A stretch of 64,000 nt of DNA from the NCBI GenBank assembly GCA_003952965.2, contig CM025855.1, positions 19,075,832-19,139,831 of the forward strand, given 5' to 3'. Numbering within the stretch: position 1 is the stretch's first letter; every line of letters starts with the position of its first letter. The notes below the pieces were generated by a model. The model did no database searches. It saw nothing but the letters and a program-made list of their open reading frames with translations, and was not told the origin of the DNA. Source of the stretch: Morella rubra. Its lineage: Eukaryota; Streptophyta; Magnoliopsida; Fagales; Myricaceae. Made by a program: the position numbers and the translations under genes. This document shows positions 25,600 through 38,599 of the stretch, one piece after another.

Positions 25600-27533
25600 A
25601 TCTATTTTTCCTCCAAAATCAATGAGATGTTTCTACATCTGCTTCGAGGCCAAAGGTTTATAGACATCATCAGCTTTTCTTTCTATTTAACCAAAAAAAC
25701 ATGTAAAATTGTGAGAACATTGATGAGAAAACCTACCCAAGTGAGATGGTGAGAGACGGCGATGCATAAAGTGCCGAAAAGAATAACTGAAATCACATGG
25801 ATCTACCTCGCCTTTGGGACAAAGAGGAAGCAGAGCAGAGAGGGGGGGGCTCCTTCACAGAGACCTTTAATGGGGGTTAGGCTAAGGGGGACGTCATCAA
25901 CGATTTAATTTTAGAAACTTTGGGGCAAAATGAAATTTTAGTCGAACTTGTCAGAACGGGAGTGGTCTGAACATCATACTTTGCAGCCATTAAGTTTTTC
26001 AAGTTGAGCCCATAAGCAATGAGATGTGCTTAAGGTTTATAGACATCATCAGCTTTTCTTTCTATTCAACCAAAAAAACATGTGAAATTGTGGAACATCG
26101 ATGAGAAAACCTACCCAGGTGAGATGGCGAGAGACATGAAGAATGAGATGCATAAATGTGCCAAAAGCAAGAGAATAACTGATCTGGATCTCAGGTATCT
26201 ACCTCAAAGAGCAAAGATTTTGGGACAAGCTTCAGAAGTGGAGATTTCAGAGAGGGTGTCAGGACACTCATTCGTTTCTAGAGTTTTGTTTTTCTTTCAT
26301 GGGCAATTGGGCGTGTTCTCAGGTTTTGATACATCATCAACGAGTTTCTTCTTTGAGAGAAATTTGGGAAAAAATGAAATATTGAATTTAGGGCGGGCTT
26401 TGATGCACAAGTATCCAAAGATGCAAAAATTTTCTAGGCTCGCTCGTTTCCCTCCAAGTTTACTTTTGTTGCACAAATATTTAGTTCAAGTAATAATACT
26501 ATTAGTTATGCTATTTTTAGGATTTTAATCTGATTTGAACCTTATAGATATTTTTATGGACTATTACACTTATGATGCCCATAAACAATAATTATTTTCT
26601 TTTTAACATTTTTCATATATATATATATATATATAGTTATTTATATATGCACATGCATATCTAAGCAAGCGAAATGTACATTAGTAACCCTTATGTTGTT
26701 GAATATAACAATAATGGTAAGTATGTGTATGTATGGTATCTATACATTGGTCTATAGACATATGTATAGATTACATAGTTACTATAATTATAGTACTTAG
26801 TATTTAAAGGACCATTCTATATGGCATAGTACTTAGTTAACATTAAGTAAAAATGGCATTTTAGTCTTGGGTTTTACCTACTTTTATTTTTTAGTCCCTG
26901 AATTTCCTTTTTTCAAATTTTCATCCTTTCGTTTACATTTTTTGACGAAAGAGCCCTTCCATCAAGGCTTCGTTTGTTTCCCTAATGGAAGGGCATGCCA
27001 CATCAGCTGAAAGTCACGTATTGTTCCAGCTCACATTGTCATGTCATTCAAATGATAAATGACGTCATTCCATATTGTATAAGGGTTTAAAGAAATGATG
27101 TTGTCCCCTTATACATTTGAAGTCAAATCTCATTGCATTTTCAACTAAGTGTTTCGTTTCCCCCCCCCGTTTCCCTTCCACCCATAGACCCCTAAATTCT
27201 TCCAAGCGAGCCCTAGGTCACTTGAATAATCAGTTAATCAACGTCTTCAATTACTGCATAAGGTTGTTGATAGTTGCTGATTCAGAGAAATAGATCACAA
27301 GCCACGAATTTGTTGAGGCAGAGACTCGGCGGTAAAGAGGGTTTCGAAGTTGTGTTGGTGTGTTTAAGTATTTTGTGTGTTGTACGAACTGGTTTCAAGG
27401 AGAGTGACAATGTAGGGAGGTAGGGGCCTATCTTTCACTTCCTTTAGTACTACTATTACAAACTAATGGGAAAATGCATTAGATTTGTCTTTGTACCAAG
27501 TTTTAGGTTTGAATAAAGTAAGCTTTTAGGCTC
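25600..27533 (+). repeat. Segmental duplicate copy 1, including a Mutator-type end
   Basis: It is homologous to 53992-55616 from TTTTTCCTCCAAAATCAA to the final TTTTAGGCT, apart from a local duplication here (25600-25850 versus 25980-26130) and a MITE present only in the other copy. From 26849 onward the sequence is a Mutator terminal repeat and leader: GGCATTTTAGTC, TTTAGTCCCTGAATTTC, TTTTTGACGAAAGAGCCC, CTAATGGAAGGGC. In the other copy this leads into a transposase; here it is cut off at 27533. An open frame at 26082-26528 is partly shared with the other copy but not kept in frame, and it has no known domain. Confidence 0.85.
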
Positions 27534-27545
27534 ATAAAGGAAAAA

Positions 27546-27953
27546 TGTAGAGAGTATTATGTACTATGATATATGGAAGGGAAGGATTTATTCATAAGAG
27601 TCTTACCGTCATGATTCGTGCATAGTATTCTTTATTTGAGTGGGAGTGTTTCAAAACTAGTAGGAATGAATATAATAATGGCCATACGAAAGTGTAAATT
27701 TAAATAGAATTTTATTCCTTGATGGGAGAAATAATTGCAGCAAAATTTTGATCATGGGTCTCTAGCCTAGCCTATAAAATAAAGATCTATGTATTCCATC
27801 GTTGTGGCTATAAGGCTAGAAATAGGCTAGAAGAGTCCTATCACTCGGATGTGGCTTTTCTTTTACAGTACAGATGGAAACACTTGATCAAAATTTTTAA
27901 ATATATGTCGATCGAAATTTCGTTATGCATGTATCCTATTTGATATTCTTACA
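27546..27953 (+). mobile_element. LTR of a fragmentary LTR retrotransposon
   Basis: This sequence of 408 bases starts TGTAGAGAG and ends ATTCTTACA. It has a TATA-like CTATAAAATAAAG near 27772 and is followed after two bases by TGGTATCAAAGCC, matching a tRNA-Met primer binding site. Together these mark a 5' LTR on the plus strand, copia-like by size. No coding region follows. The element is a fragment, probably cut within a few hundred bases. Confidence 0.6.
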
Positions 27954-28836
27954 TGTGGTATCAAAGCCTCACTCCTTGCCTCTTGTTCAGTGTTGTGATC
28001 TACTGTTCGAATTACAAATTATCACATGAATCAAGTGATTATGGCTCTCTATATCATGATTCATGCATTAATGATGTTTTCTTTGGTTTTCACATTCTTT
28101 TTATGCTTTAAAGAAGCTATAATTTTAAGTCTTCCATTTCGGTCAAATATGGTTTAACCGTTTGTTTCTATTGGCCAATCAAATTTTTGACTACATTCTA
28201 TTAGCCGCTCAACTAAGGACTTGAAAATATCCATTACATATTTCTTTCATGCATTAAAAAGATTTTCATTTGAAAATCTTTACATGCAGCATTGTTTCGT
28301 CAATTTGTTTCATTTGTTGTTTTCTTTCCTGTTTTGTCACCAACAGAAGACAAGAGACGAGACTTGTTCGGTCTCCTGCAGTCACTATGGAGGAGACCGG
28401 ATCTCCTCTACAGATTACCCCTTAATAAAACAAAAGAAAAAAGGGGAAGATGCAGGAATAAGGGCACCGAATTTTGCCTTGCTGGCAAATTTCAATGCCG
28501 AACGTCGCAGAAATTAAGGCAGTGGTTGCCAGCTCTTTTGAGGGTGTGAAAGTTCTTGAGGAATCGGGTCATTGAGGAAACAAATTAGGTAGGGTTTGCA
28601 ACCCATTTTCTAAAGGATTGAGTTGGGCTTATTTTATAGTGTTTGTTAACCCAAGCCCAAATTGTGTTTAATAGAAGAGACTGAGGTTTCTTTTATTTTT
28701 TGTTTTGGTCTGAGCCCAATTTTTCACTTTCAATGATGCCCTAATAGTTTTAAGCCCAAATAATCTGTTTGCCGGATTCATAAGGCTAAGTCCAATTTTA
28801 GTCTTTTGGAGTCAAATTTTGACTCCATATTGGTGT
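27954..28836. other. Fragment internal to LTR element, then non-coding DNA
   Basis: It begins with the primer-site-like sequence and untranslated leader of the LTR element fragment. It then passes into non-coding DNA up to the target duplication of the first giant solo LTR. Short frames at 28221-28549 overlap one another in two registers and match no family I know. Confidence 0.4.
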
Positions 28837-28841
28837 GTCTT

Positions 28842-31800
28842 TGTGATACCCCTCACCTTTTGTGCTGCTTTTGAAACACTTGTTTAAAATATTTTAAGTA
28901 ATTGTGCTCTTTGGCATTTGTTTTAATTGCTTTGGTGTCTAAATTCATGATTTTAGTATTTTGATTTACATTTTTAATTTAATTAATTGCTTATGTGCTT
29001 TATTTTCTTTAATTTTAAATCCTTGCATTACGATCATTTCATTTCAATTACATGTGTTTAAAATACCTAAATGACTTGATTTTATTTCCTTTAATATTTT
29101 AGATTAATTTGGATGATTTTTATATTGGGCCGAATTTCCCTTTTCTTGATTAAATATTTTTATTCTTAGCCTTTGTTTTGTTGATTACTCTCTTCTTACA
29201 TTATTGTAATGTTAGTTGTCCAATTTGATTTTATTATTTCATGCATTTAATTGTTATTGAGTTTAATTATTTTAAAGTACTTAATTATTGCATTTAAGTT
29301 ACAATTAGGCCTAGGGTTGTTGAATTGTGGACTTGGGCCTATGGAAATAGTTTGGGCTAAAGCCCATTAGTGCATGGAAGCTCAAAAGATCCACCCAAGC
29401 GCACTCTAACCACCCCATGACCGGCCGTCTAATGTGGAAATTTCCAAACATCGCACTTTTTGCCATGTGTCCAACTCTCTCTTTTCCATGAATAATTACC
29501 CAATGAATGCAATTATTTGTGGTAGTTTCTTGTCTCCCTAATCATTATGTCTATATTAATGTAGCTTATTCCTAAGTGATTAGGTAGAATAAGACAAAAA
29601 AGTGGATTTGGTATAAAAGAGCATGAGGTTCACGGCAATGCTCATTGTCGTGAGTCTAGAGAGAGAAAAAGGAGAGAAGGAAAGAGAGAGAACAGAAGAG
29701 AAGGAAGAAAAAGAAAGAGAAGAAGAAGGGCTGACATTCAAGTATAGGTAAGGGGTAGTTTGTGTTTGTGTGTTGGGAAAAATATTGATTTTCATGAGTT
29801 TTGCTTGCTAGATCAAAATCATGCTATGTTCATTGGATGATAGTAGAATAAGCAAAACCTAAGTGCTAACATGAGATCTTATGCTATAAATCTTTGCATG
29901 TAGAAAATTCTTGATTTTTCTTGAAGTTTTTGCAAGAAAGGGTTGCTGTGTAAACTTGGTTTATTTGAAAAGATTTTGGGCTGTATTAAAAGCCATTTCA
30001 GTGGCTAATTAAAATGTTGGTTTTTGAAGACCAATACGCCATGGGTTGACCTTGGTCATTGATGAACTTATTGCATGTAAGTTTATTTGCTTTTGTGAAG
30101 AGTTGTACATGCATTGGTTGCAAAATATTGTGATGAAAAGCTCTCGATGTTGGCAGAATGGCATGGAAGCGATTATGTTGATGAAATGGTAGAACAAAGC
30201 CATAGAAACGAAGCCAAAAGGCTTAAGGCTTAAGGCTGAAGTTGTAAAGTGAAATCATCATACGTGTGATTGTTGAATGATTTTGAAGTGGTTTGAGTTA
30301 TTGCATGTGATTTTTCTTGCTGATCTAATCTAACACGTGCTGTGACTCTATTATTTCAAGCATGATGATTGAAAATCATGAGATCTAAAGCTTATTAGTA
30401 CATAAACATCACATGCAAGAGAAAACTAGGGTTTTTAACTGAAAAACGCTTGCTATTTAAATTGACTCGTAGATCCCTTTAACATTTTTGCATGAAACTT
30501 TATAGATGTGTTGTATGAGGTCACAGTTGGTTCCAACAAAAATTTCAGTTCAAAATGAGGTTGAGAAAGGTCAAAAATGCCCTTGGAGGTCAAGGGCAGT
30601 TTCGGCATTTCACATAAAATGTTAGGGTAAAAATGTCCAATAAGCCTTGAAACCTTAGGGATAGGCCCAATAGAGTCTAAGGAGGCCAAGAGGCCTTCAC
30701 TCATGGATTGAGGAGAGATTTAATATTGAGTAATAATTTACATGATTAATTCTTTATTAATCTAATTAAAAGAAAAAGGTTTATTAATTCTTATTCAATG
30801 AAAAAAAAGTTTATTAAATTAGAACCATTAGATAATATCACTGATTTGGGAATTTCACAAAAAGCTTGTGATGAAGTCAATATGCAATTTTAGCTTTTGA
30901 ACTTGAAATTATTCACGCAATGGAATTTTCAAGTATTGTGTCGATTAATGCTTTTAAGTTATCTCATTATATGATCAAATGTTCTTATATGAATAATGGT
31001 TGTGCATTAATTGCATTCATGACAAGTGAGGGAAAACAATATGTGAGGAACCCTACGCATGCGAGGTGATTCCTAAAGTAAGGGTGATGGTATTGGGCAC
31101 ATTAGGAGAGTGAAACCTCACACTACAGGGAGTGGGTGGGCTCCTTCTGGGGCGCTTTGGCGTCACAAGGGTCCTGGTACAAATGGCACGGGATAACTCC
31201 CACGAGGAGAGGAGGGACGCACAACCCGACTCTGAGAGTGAATAGAGCAAACACTGAGAATACCTCAGGAAACCCAGATGTTGAGCAAATGCTTCTTTAC
31301 GCATTGTTGCACTTGTGTTATTTCACATAGTATATTCCCCTCCCCGACCTTATTGAGTTAGTAGGACTCGCCTCTTTTATTTATATTTGTGTTTGCATTT
31401 TTATTTTGAGCAAAACGATGTTTTACTACGAGATCGATAAGTTCTTAGATGTGGGGCAGTACGTAGTAGTTCTGAAGATCCGAGTGTGGATCTTCGAAGA
31501 CTTTCAAGTCTTAGTGGAGCACGAGCCCCACTGGTACTGGAAAAACTTTCCAGTTCCCAGCTCCAAAGACCTTGGCTGGGTAGGAGTCCCACCTGAGCCA
31601 CCTATTCCTTTCCTTTTTCCCTCGACCCCACTAATGGAGGGCACTCTGAGCACGCCGGTCGACGGCGTCATCGACCTCTCCTCGAATACCAAGGATGAGG
31701 AATAAGGGTTAGGATTTGTTTTGTACCCCTATAGTTAGTTCTTTTGCTTTCTTTTGATGGCAGTGTTTCAATTGTTTTTGATCCTTGAAATACGATTGTA

Positions 31801-32291
31801 TATGCTAGGTGAGCTATTGGAAGCTCACACTTTTGTATACCGTAGGCCTATTCTTTTGTAGTCCTCTCGAATGACCCTTTTGTATCAAACCGTGCTCTAT
31901 TTAAGGAAAATATGTATTACTTTATGTTGATTTCTTTCTACAAATCACATTTTAATCATTTTCAATATTAATCAGTTTTCAATCTAAGTCGTTATTAAGA
32001 TTTCCTAAATAAATTTCAATTATCACGATGCAATATTTTGCGCAATTTTACCTTTTTCACTCAAGTTTCCTAATCGGTTAACGACTCTCATAATTTTTAA
32101 CGATTTTTCTTTTTTTAAAAAAATAACCATTTTAAATCACAAGTCTTCTTTTAAATTGCAAGTCTTATGCTAAGTAAATTTGAGGGCATTTAAGTGATCC
32201 TAAGAGTTTCTATCGTGCGGTAATCCCCACTTGTGTGCATGCGATTATTATACACGAGCCCAGGAGATAAGTACTAGCACAGGGCGTGACA
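28842..32291 (+). mobile_element. Giant solo LTR 1 (gypsy, probably Tekay/Del type)
   Basis: This 3450-bp sequence starts TGTGATACCCC and ends GGGCGTGACA. It is flanked by perfect 5-bp direct repeats GTCTT (28837-28841 and 32292-32296). There is no internal domain, so it is a solo LTR left by recombination. Internal features are a TATAAAAG box near 29618, a purine-rich leader (29656-29730), a GGTAAGGGG splice-donor-like site near 29747, and a hairpin around GTGAGCTATTGGAAGCTCAC (31808-31827). The last feature and the large size are typical of chromovirus Tekay/Del LTRs. The family call is inference; the solo-LTR structure is seen directly. Confidence 0.88.
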
Positions 32292-32296
32292 GTCTT

Positions 32297-33527
32297 GTAC
32301 CCTGATCTAGTGGACTCGGATTGACCAACCGATTATGCTCGGATCGGGTTTGACCCGGAAGAATAAAATAATATTTTTAAAAAAAATATATGTTTCGTTA
32401 GAATTGTTTGTTTGTTTTTTGACATGAATGTGGATCAAAATAAAGTCTTTTTGATGCTGAGAATTTGTGATTATCAAAAAATTTCAGGAGTAGTCACAAC
32501 ATGCTAAATCAAGCAGATAATCACATAAGGTGTTTTACTTCGTTTAGTTTATTGGCATCTAAGTTGTTATCAAATCATAAAACTTCGTGACCCGGCCCTA
32601 TGGGGAAGTTGCTGTTTTTTGTGGTTTAATTATAATAAAATGATAATTTTAGCATTAGAAATGGTTTTTCATATTCCCTTCTATCACATTATCATTGTAC
32701 AGGTCTCGTGATGTTGTCAATAGTATAAGAACTGATAAAGGATTCGAGTGAGAGAGCTAAAGGGTTCATTTAGTTTGTTTTAGAGAGAGAGAGAGCTTTG
32801 GGTGAGAGAGAGAGAGAGAGAGATAGGCAACCAAGAAGAAAAAGAAAAAGAAGAAGAGGGGGAAGAAAGAAAGAAGAAGAAGAAAAGGAAGTGAGGAAAA
32901 AGAGGGAAAAAGGTTTAAGAGTATTAGTGTTATTATTCTTTAGTTTTCTTTAAGTATGAATCACTTGTTAAATGTTCTTCTCTTGAATCTCTAGGTGCAA
33001 ACCGAATCCATTAAATAACAAGTAGGAAAGCTCATCCAAAAGGTAAGGGTAGTTAGAGACTATATCATGTCTTAATTAAGATTTGCATGCTTGTGGTGAG
33101 TTTTAGTGGTTAAACTTTGATAAATAAAGTTTGTAAGCTCATGAGTTGGATGGATTTGGCTACTTGAAAAATGTTTGTCTAAGGATCTTTGCTTGCTCGT
33201 ACTAAAGGGTTATAAAAAAAAACAAAGAGATTCTTAAATGTATATTGCTTCTTTATTCGGGTGAATAGAGATTATCTAGGGTTAGATCTTGTAAAGAATT
33301 AGTCTAGGGTTAGATATTGTATCATTGCATGTGAGAATCTTGGGGTTTGGAGCAAAAATACTTATTTATGGATGTTTGAGGCTCACAGGTTGGTGATATT
33401 CTCATTTAAGCTTGTTTTTCATTGAGTATCTTGAAATCTTATGCTTAGATGGAGAGCTTATAGTATTGATCCTATATCCTTCAGCATTTTTGTGAAGAAT
33501 ATTTTTGAACGAGTGAATGCATGGATA
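32297..33527 (+). other. GA-rich, LTR-like segment between the two giant LTRs
   Basis: It shows the same layout as both neighbouring LTRs: a purine-rich block (32743-32915, GA then GAAGAA repeats), then AAAAGGTAAGGGTAG near 33040. That suggests part of a third, older LTR of the same group, cut by the insertion of solo LTR 2. I could not define its ends. No gene was seen. Confidence 0.45.
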
Positions 33528-33532
33528 CTTTA

Positions 33533-36500
33533 TGTGAGACCCCGACTTAAGAGACTAGTAGCACCAATTAGTTTAAGTTTCCTTCGATGCCAATTTAGAC
33601 ATTTAACATTTTACTTCTTGACTCTTTAAGGTCTACACTGTTTTAAATTATTGGGAAAAGAAATGTATGGTTGACTTGATATAAAATTATATCTAAGGTG
33701 AAATTTTCCTTTAGCACTTCTCTTGCATCCTTATTAATAATTTTCATGTTATATTGTTTGTAAATTTTTAATAGTGATAAATTGCATTATAGGTGTCTAA
33801 AAATAAATAAATGAATAAAGTGAAGGAAAGAGGCGTATGGTGAGAGACACGCGTGACCAAGAGAAAAAAAAAACAAAAACAAGCAGCCGCATGATTCACC
33901 AATTGTAGGAGGCGTTATTAACAAAGTTTCGGGTAGGATGGTCTTTTCCTCCCTTAACACTTTGTTTCACGCTATTTTTTCCCCCTCCCCATTTTCCTTC
34001 TTCGGCTCCTTTTGTTACTCACACACTCACGCACTCACGCACACAAACAAGAGGAGGAAAACGTTGAAGCTGCAGAAGAGAAGAAGAAGAAGAAGAAGAA
34101 GAAGAAGAAGAAGAAGAAGAAGAAGAAGAAGAAGAAGGGAGAAGAGAAGAAGAGGAAAGAAGAGAAGAAGAAAGAAGAGAAGAAGAAAGAAGAGAAGAAG
34201 AAGAAGAGAGAGAGAAGAGAAGAAGGACTGCCATATAGAGCTAAGGGAGGTGTAGTGCAGTAGGAGGAACCAAGAGAAGCCAAGGTAAGGGTGTTACTAT
34301 TTTGATGAAAATTTTTATAGGAAACCGTGGATGTCATTGTGAATTTGTTGGGGTTCTATTGTTATTTTTTTTCTACACTTTCCATGTTGGGTTAAGTGGT
34401 GGAGTTAGGAAGGCAAACATGCACGGTCAGATTTTAAGTTAAAAGCTTTAAGAAAAAAAACTTTGATGCGCTATAGGTGTTTGATGAAACGTCTGAAAGG
34501 AAGTTGGGAGCTATTTTGGAGTGGTTACTGTCGCACAAAAATTTTGAGTGGCTTGCATGATAGATCAATGCGTGGGATCTGGTTTCATGTTAGGATTAGA
34601 GCATGTGTTTGGTGTTGCTATTTGGTTGTGGAATTTCAACTTTGATGTTCATGCGAGGCTCTACAAATCTATATTTGGAGGACATATTTATTTGTTGCTA
34701 CCTTGATTTTGACCAAGAAATGGAAAGTGTAGTGGGTTAGGCTTGAATATCTTAGTGTTGTTATGTGTCTTAACTTTGTTAGGTGGGAATTTTCAAAAAA
34801 CTATTATGGGAGCTATAAGGTACTATAGCATCGCTGTCTATTAGCATTTTGCAGAAAACAAAAGAACACAAAATGTACAGGGGATGCTTGTGCGGGTAAA
34901 CAGCATAAGTTAAGGCTTGTTTTCCTGCAGAAAAGTGAAGTTAGAATGGATGCTTGTGCGAGTAAAACTACCTTTTGTTCTTTAGAAAAGTAAGATAACT
35001 TGTTATATGACAATCTCAATGTTAAATGTTATAAATTATTAACGTGTCTATGATTTAAGGAGCTAGTCATGTTGCTGGAAATCATTAAAAATTATAGGAT
35101 AGACTTGTTAAGCTAGTTGCTGGAATTTAGTTTCTACAGAAAAGAAAAAGAGGAGCAAGTTAGAGAGAATATATCTTGTTTGAATGTTGCAGTAAATTTA
35201 ATGTGAGGATAGCGTAACGAACAATTTTGATCCTAGAGGTTTTATAGTAAAGTTATAAGTTCTGTCATATGAAATACATCTATGTTTAATGTTTGAAAGC
35301 AAGGAGTTCAAAAGGTCTAAGTCGTGGACATGTTGCTGGAATTTTTATGCAGAACCTTAATTTAATGGAAATCTTTAGTCTTCTGCAGAATTATAATTTA
35401 CCCACTCTGTTTTTATGTTTGATGTTGTTAGATATAAATCTGGATAGCTATAGTGGGTACTATAAAGATTTATATGAAGACAATTGCTATCATCTAATCA
35501 AGCTAAAAGGAGTGTTTGGAGCTTTCGGAAAATTCTGTAGAAAATTGTCAAAGTATCGAGTTTACATAAGTGGATAAATGCTGGAACTTGCTTTGTTGCT
35601 GGGGCATTTTGTATCCTATGGGTGCTACAAGGTGATATAGAAGTTAGATAGATGCTTGTTTGATGAATAACCAATAAAGTGTGGAAACTAAATAACAAAT
35701 GATCAAATTAGTGCATGCTGAAAATTATTTCCTGCAGATAATAAAGCTCGAATTAGGAGTAAGTATTGATGTGATTTATTTTATCTTTTGTTTTGTAAGA
35801 GAATTTTATATTATAGGCCTATGAAATAAAAATATTTTATGCCATACTTTAGGTGATTCCGATAAATATTGAGCAAGTTATGGATTTTTAAAAGTTCAGT
35901 CGTCAAGCTGTCAGCAGCCTTGCACGCCCAAATTTCTTGCTCGTTCCAAGTAATTTTGAAGTGACCAATTTTAGTCATATTTTTATGGTTCTGATCTTGA
36001 ATTTTAAGTTTATGAAAGGGGAACATTTTAAGATAAAGTTCGTATGATTTGGATGTGTATTGAATAAGTTATGGTGTTTTGAAAGTGGAAGGCCGAGCTG
36101 GAGGCAGCAGCAGTGTTGCTCTAGGATTTTCATCTGCTATGAAGTGTTTTTGAAAATGTAAAGTAGTTCCGATTTTTATGATTTTTATCTCTAAGTTTGA
36201 GCTATGAAAGCAGAGAAGTTTAAAAGAAATTTCATGTAATTTGGAGCCATGTTTTTGAAGTTATGAATTTTTGAAGCTGGAGACATAGAGGCTGCCCGCT
36301 TGGATGCCCCCAGCAACTTGCATTTTCGGGTAAATCTTTCGAGTGGCAAACAAGCTCCAAATTACCTGAAATTTTAATATGTTACAACATGGAGTGTAGG
36401 GATCATTTTGGCATCCAAGTTTAATGGGTTCAGGAAACTTAAGATAAAGTTTTACTTTGTAGGATCACTGCTGGTTTAGTAAAGAAACATGTGTGATTTA

Positions 36501-37792
36501 GTATGATGTGCTAACTTTTAATTGAATGATTATTTCCTGTATCAAGTAAATCTTTAAATTATTTAAGTGACAACATTAGTATGACTCATTTATAGACAAG
36601 GTGCCACCATAAGCTCGAGTGGATAAAGGTAAGTGGAAAAATTATATTTTTCCGAAAACTAGAATGATACACAGCGTGATTATTTGTCATTGAGCACATC
36701 ATAAGCATTTGCATTAATTTTCTCAAAAGGAAGAAAGGGAAATTTTATGCAAATGAAAATGAGATTTTATGCTATGTTAGGATATGTTATGGGGCTAAAT
36801 AAGATGGTCGGTACCGTACCTAAGTAAGATAGGTGCATCCACTCCGAAGGACGAATGCGAGAAGGATGGGTTGTCCTCGAGGTATGTGCAACCACACTGA
36901 AGGACGAATGCGAGAAGGTGTGGACCTCTAAGGGTTGTGTCTAGCCATTAGGCCTGGGGCCACATCAAGGCTAGCTCGACCAAATGACATGTTCCAAGGG
37001 AAAGGGGAACAGTTCGAAGGGAACGCACAACCCTGACTTCAGGGGTAAATGGAGCGGAGTAGTAGCCCAAATAAGGACGAAGGAACTTTTAAGCAAATTT
37101 GCATGTACAAGAGTTGCATACATAACATGCATTTATTTTGGCATATATATACCTGTCATTCATGATCATGTCATGCATATCCCTTACTGAGTCATTCGAC
37201 TCACAATATTTCAATTGTATCATTCCAGATGATGTTCCAGGTGAGGGAACTCATGAGGATCTAGAACCCGAGGAGGGGGGCTGACGAGGGTGCCCTCCCC
37301 TAATTTGCAATTCCTGTAGATCCTAAGTTATTTTTGAAAGAGCTGATATGAACCTCCATTGTGTTGTGGTCGTGGTCATGGTCTGTTCAGCCTACGAGAC
37401 TTAAGACTCTTGAGCAACTTATATTTTGGGACCATGATGTAATTATAATTTATTGCTTTAAGTTATTACCTGAGGATTTGATTCTAAATGTCTCTCTATG
37501 TGTGTTATTTGATATAGTTATATGTTTTTATTCCGCCTACACTTATTTACATATTCTTATACTTCAGTAGAGCGTTGAGGGTCTGCATGTTGGCAGTGGA
37601 TAAGAAAATAAACTTCTGAAATGTATTTGTATGAACTAAAGAAATTCATATTTTCCGAATTAGTATAGGCAGGTTAGTTTAAAAAAAAAAAAAAATTCGC
37701 TTCAAGATTTTAGTAAGTGCGCTGGAGCGTTCATTGTTAGAAATGCTAGCGGCTGTCATTAGCCTCGTCGGGCTAGCGTTTGGGGCGCGACA
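33533..37792 (+). mobile_element. Giant solo LTR 2 (same group as solo LTR 1)
   Basis: This 4260-bp sequence starts TGTGAGACCCC and ends GGGGCGCGACA. It is flanked by perfect 5-bp direct repeats CTTTA (33528-33532 and 37793-37797). It has no internal domain. It shares with solo LTR 1 a purine leader followed by AAGGTAAGGGT (near 34282), the ACGCACAACCC block (37023 here, 31217 in LTR 1), and a CTTACTGAGTC/CTTATTGAGTT block. It contains a (GAA)n array at 34078-34138. All open frames inside are artefacts of non-coding LTR sequence. Confidence 0.88.
34068..34232 (+). repeat. (GAA)n and GAA-rich microsatellite
   Basis: About 20 perfect GAA units are followed by GAAGAGAAGAAGAAA variants inside solo LTR 2. 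The Lys/Arg and Ser/Phe homopolymer frames here are not proteins. Confidence 0.95.
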
Positions 37793-37797
37793 CTTTA

Positions 37798-38599
37798 AAT
37801 CACTAAAGCTTGTTGCATTTCACTTTTGAACAACTATCTTACCAAATGAAGCTTAAATATTGATATTATTTGAGAAATGATAGATCTAGAGCACGGTAAT
37901 ATAAAATAGCATGTTGCATGCAATATTTATTGAAGTAAGATTGCTAAAAGTGGTCAAAGAGGCCACCGGTATAAGGTGAAGCATGCCTAGATGTTTATTT
38001 GTGCCGTCTTTGCAAATCCCCTAAATCTGGTGGTAACTCCTTATATCCCTTCACTATTAGTCTATTGATGTTCTTCAGACGTAGACTGGAGATGGTAATT
38101 GTGATACAATTGTTCTCTCTGCATCAAACTCCTCCAGACATTTCATATAACTGAGGTCTGGAAATTTCTCTTAAGTCTTTCGCAACCCATTAAATGCGTA
38201 ACATAAAGAGATGATAGACCAAAAATAAATCTAGGAAGAACCGTGAGGTTTTTTTTGCAGTATTTTAAAGTTGACTCTCGAAAAGCCATGAAAAACTTTT
38301 TGGAGTATTGATGAGCTGCCCAATGACATGGCATATAAGTTATGCCATCTGTAATTCACGTTGATGTGGCAAAAGCTGTCCGACGAAAGGCTGATAAAAT
38401 GGTGATTATGTCAAAATAAGAAAATTGAGGATTATAATTCTAAAGTTTGAAAGTGAAGCACTGATACATAAAAATAGTTAAAATTTAAGGATTAAAATAT
38501 TAATTTCTCAAAATTTCTGAAAATCAGTTTTATGTGTATATTGGTCAGAAGGCGGTATTCTTTATTTATCGTCAGTAAAGGAATAAACAATACCATTAT
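37798..38599. other. DNA upstream of FSD3 with a Mutator-end remnant
   Basis: Non-coding. About 38350-38510 reads, on the minus strand, like a Mutator terminal repeat (phased AAAATTT, TTTTAATCCTTAAATTTT and a GACATAATCACC block). This places transposon DNA within the FSD3 upstream region. Confidence 0.4.

Noticed and set aside
26082-26528. 148-residue frame as a real gene
   Set aside because: The paralogous segment at 54144-54567 breaks the frame by indels, and there is no known domain; kept only as a low-ranked observation.
27956-27968. TGGTATCAAAGCC, also TGGTATCAGAGC near 57804, as tRNA gene fragments
   Set aside because: They are primer binding sites next to LTR ends; no cloverleaf or tRNA boxes surround them.
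31053-31705. Open frames resembling possible small genes
   Set aside because: They lie wholly inside solo LTR 1, overlap on both strands and lack recognised motifs.
33938-34337. Several overlapping open frames rich in Arg/Lys or Ser/Phe
   Set aside because: They are translations of a (GAA)n microsatellite within solo LTR 2 and appear in all frames.
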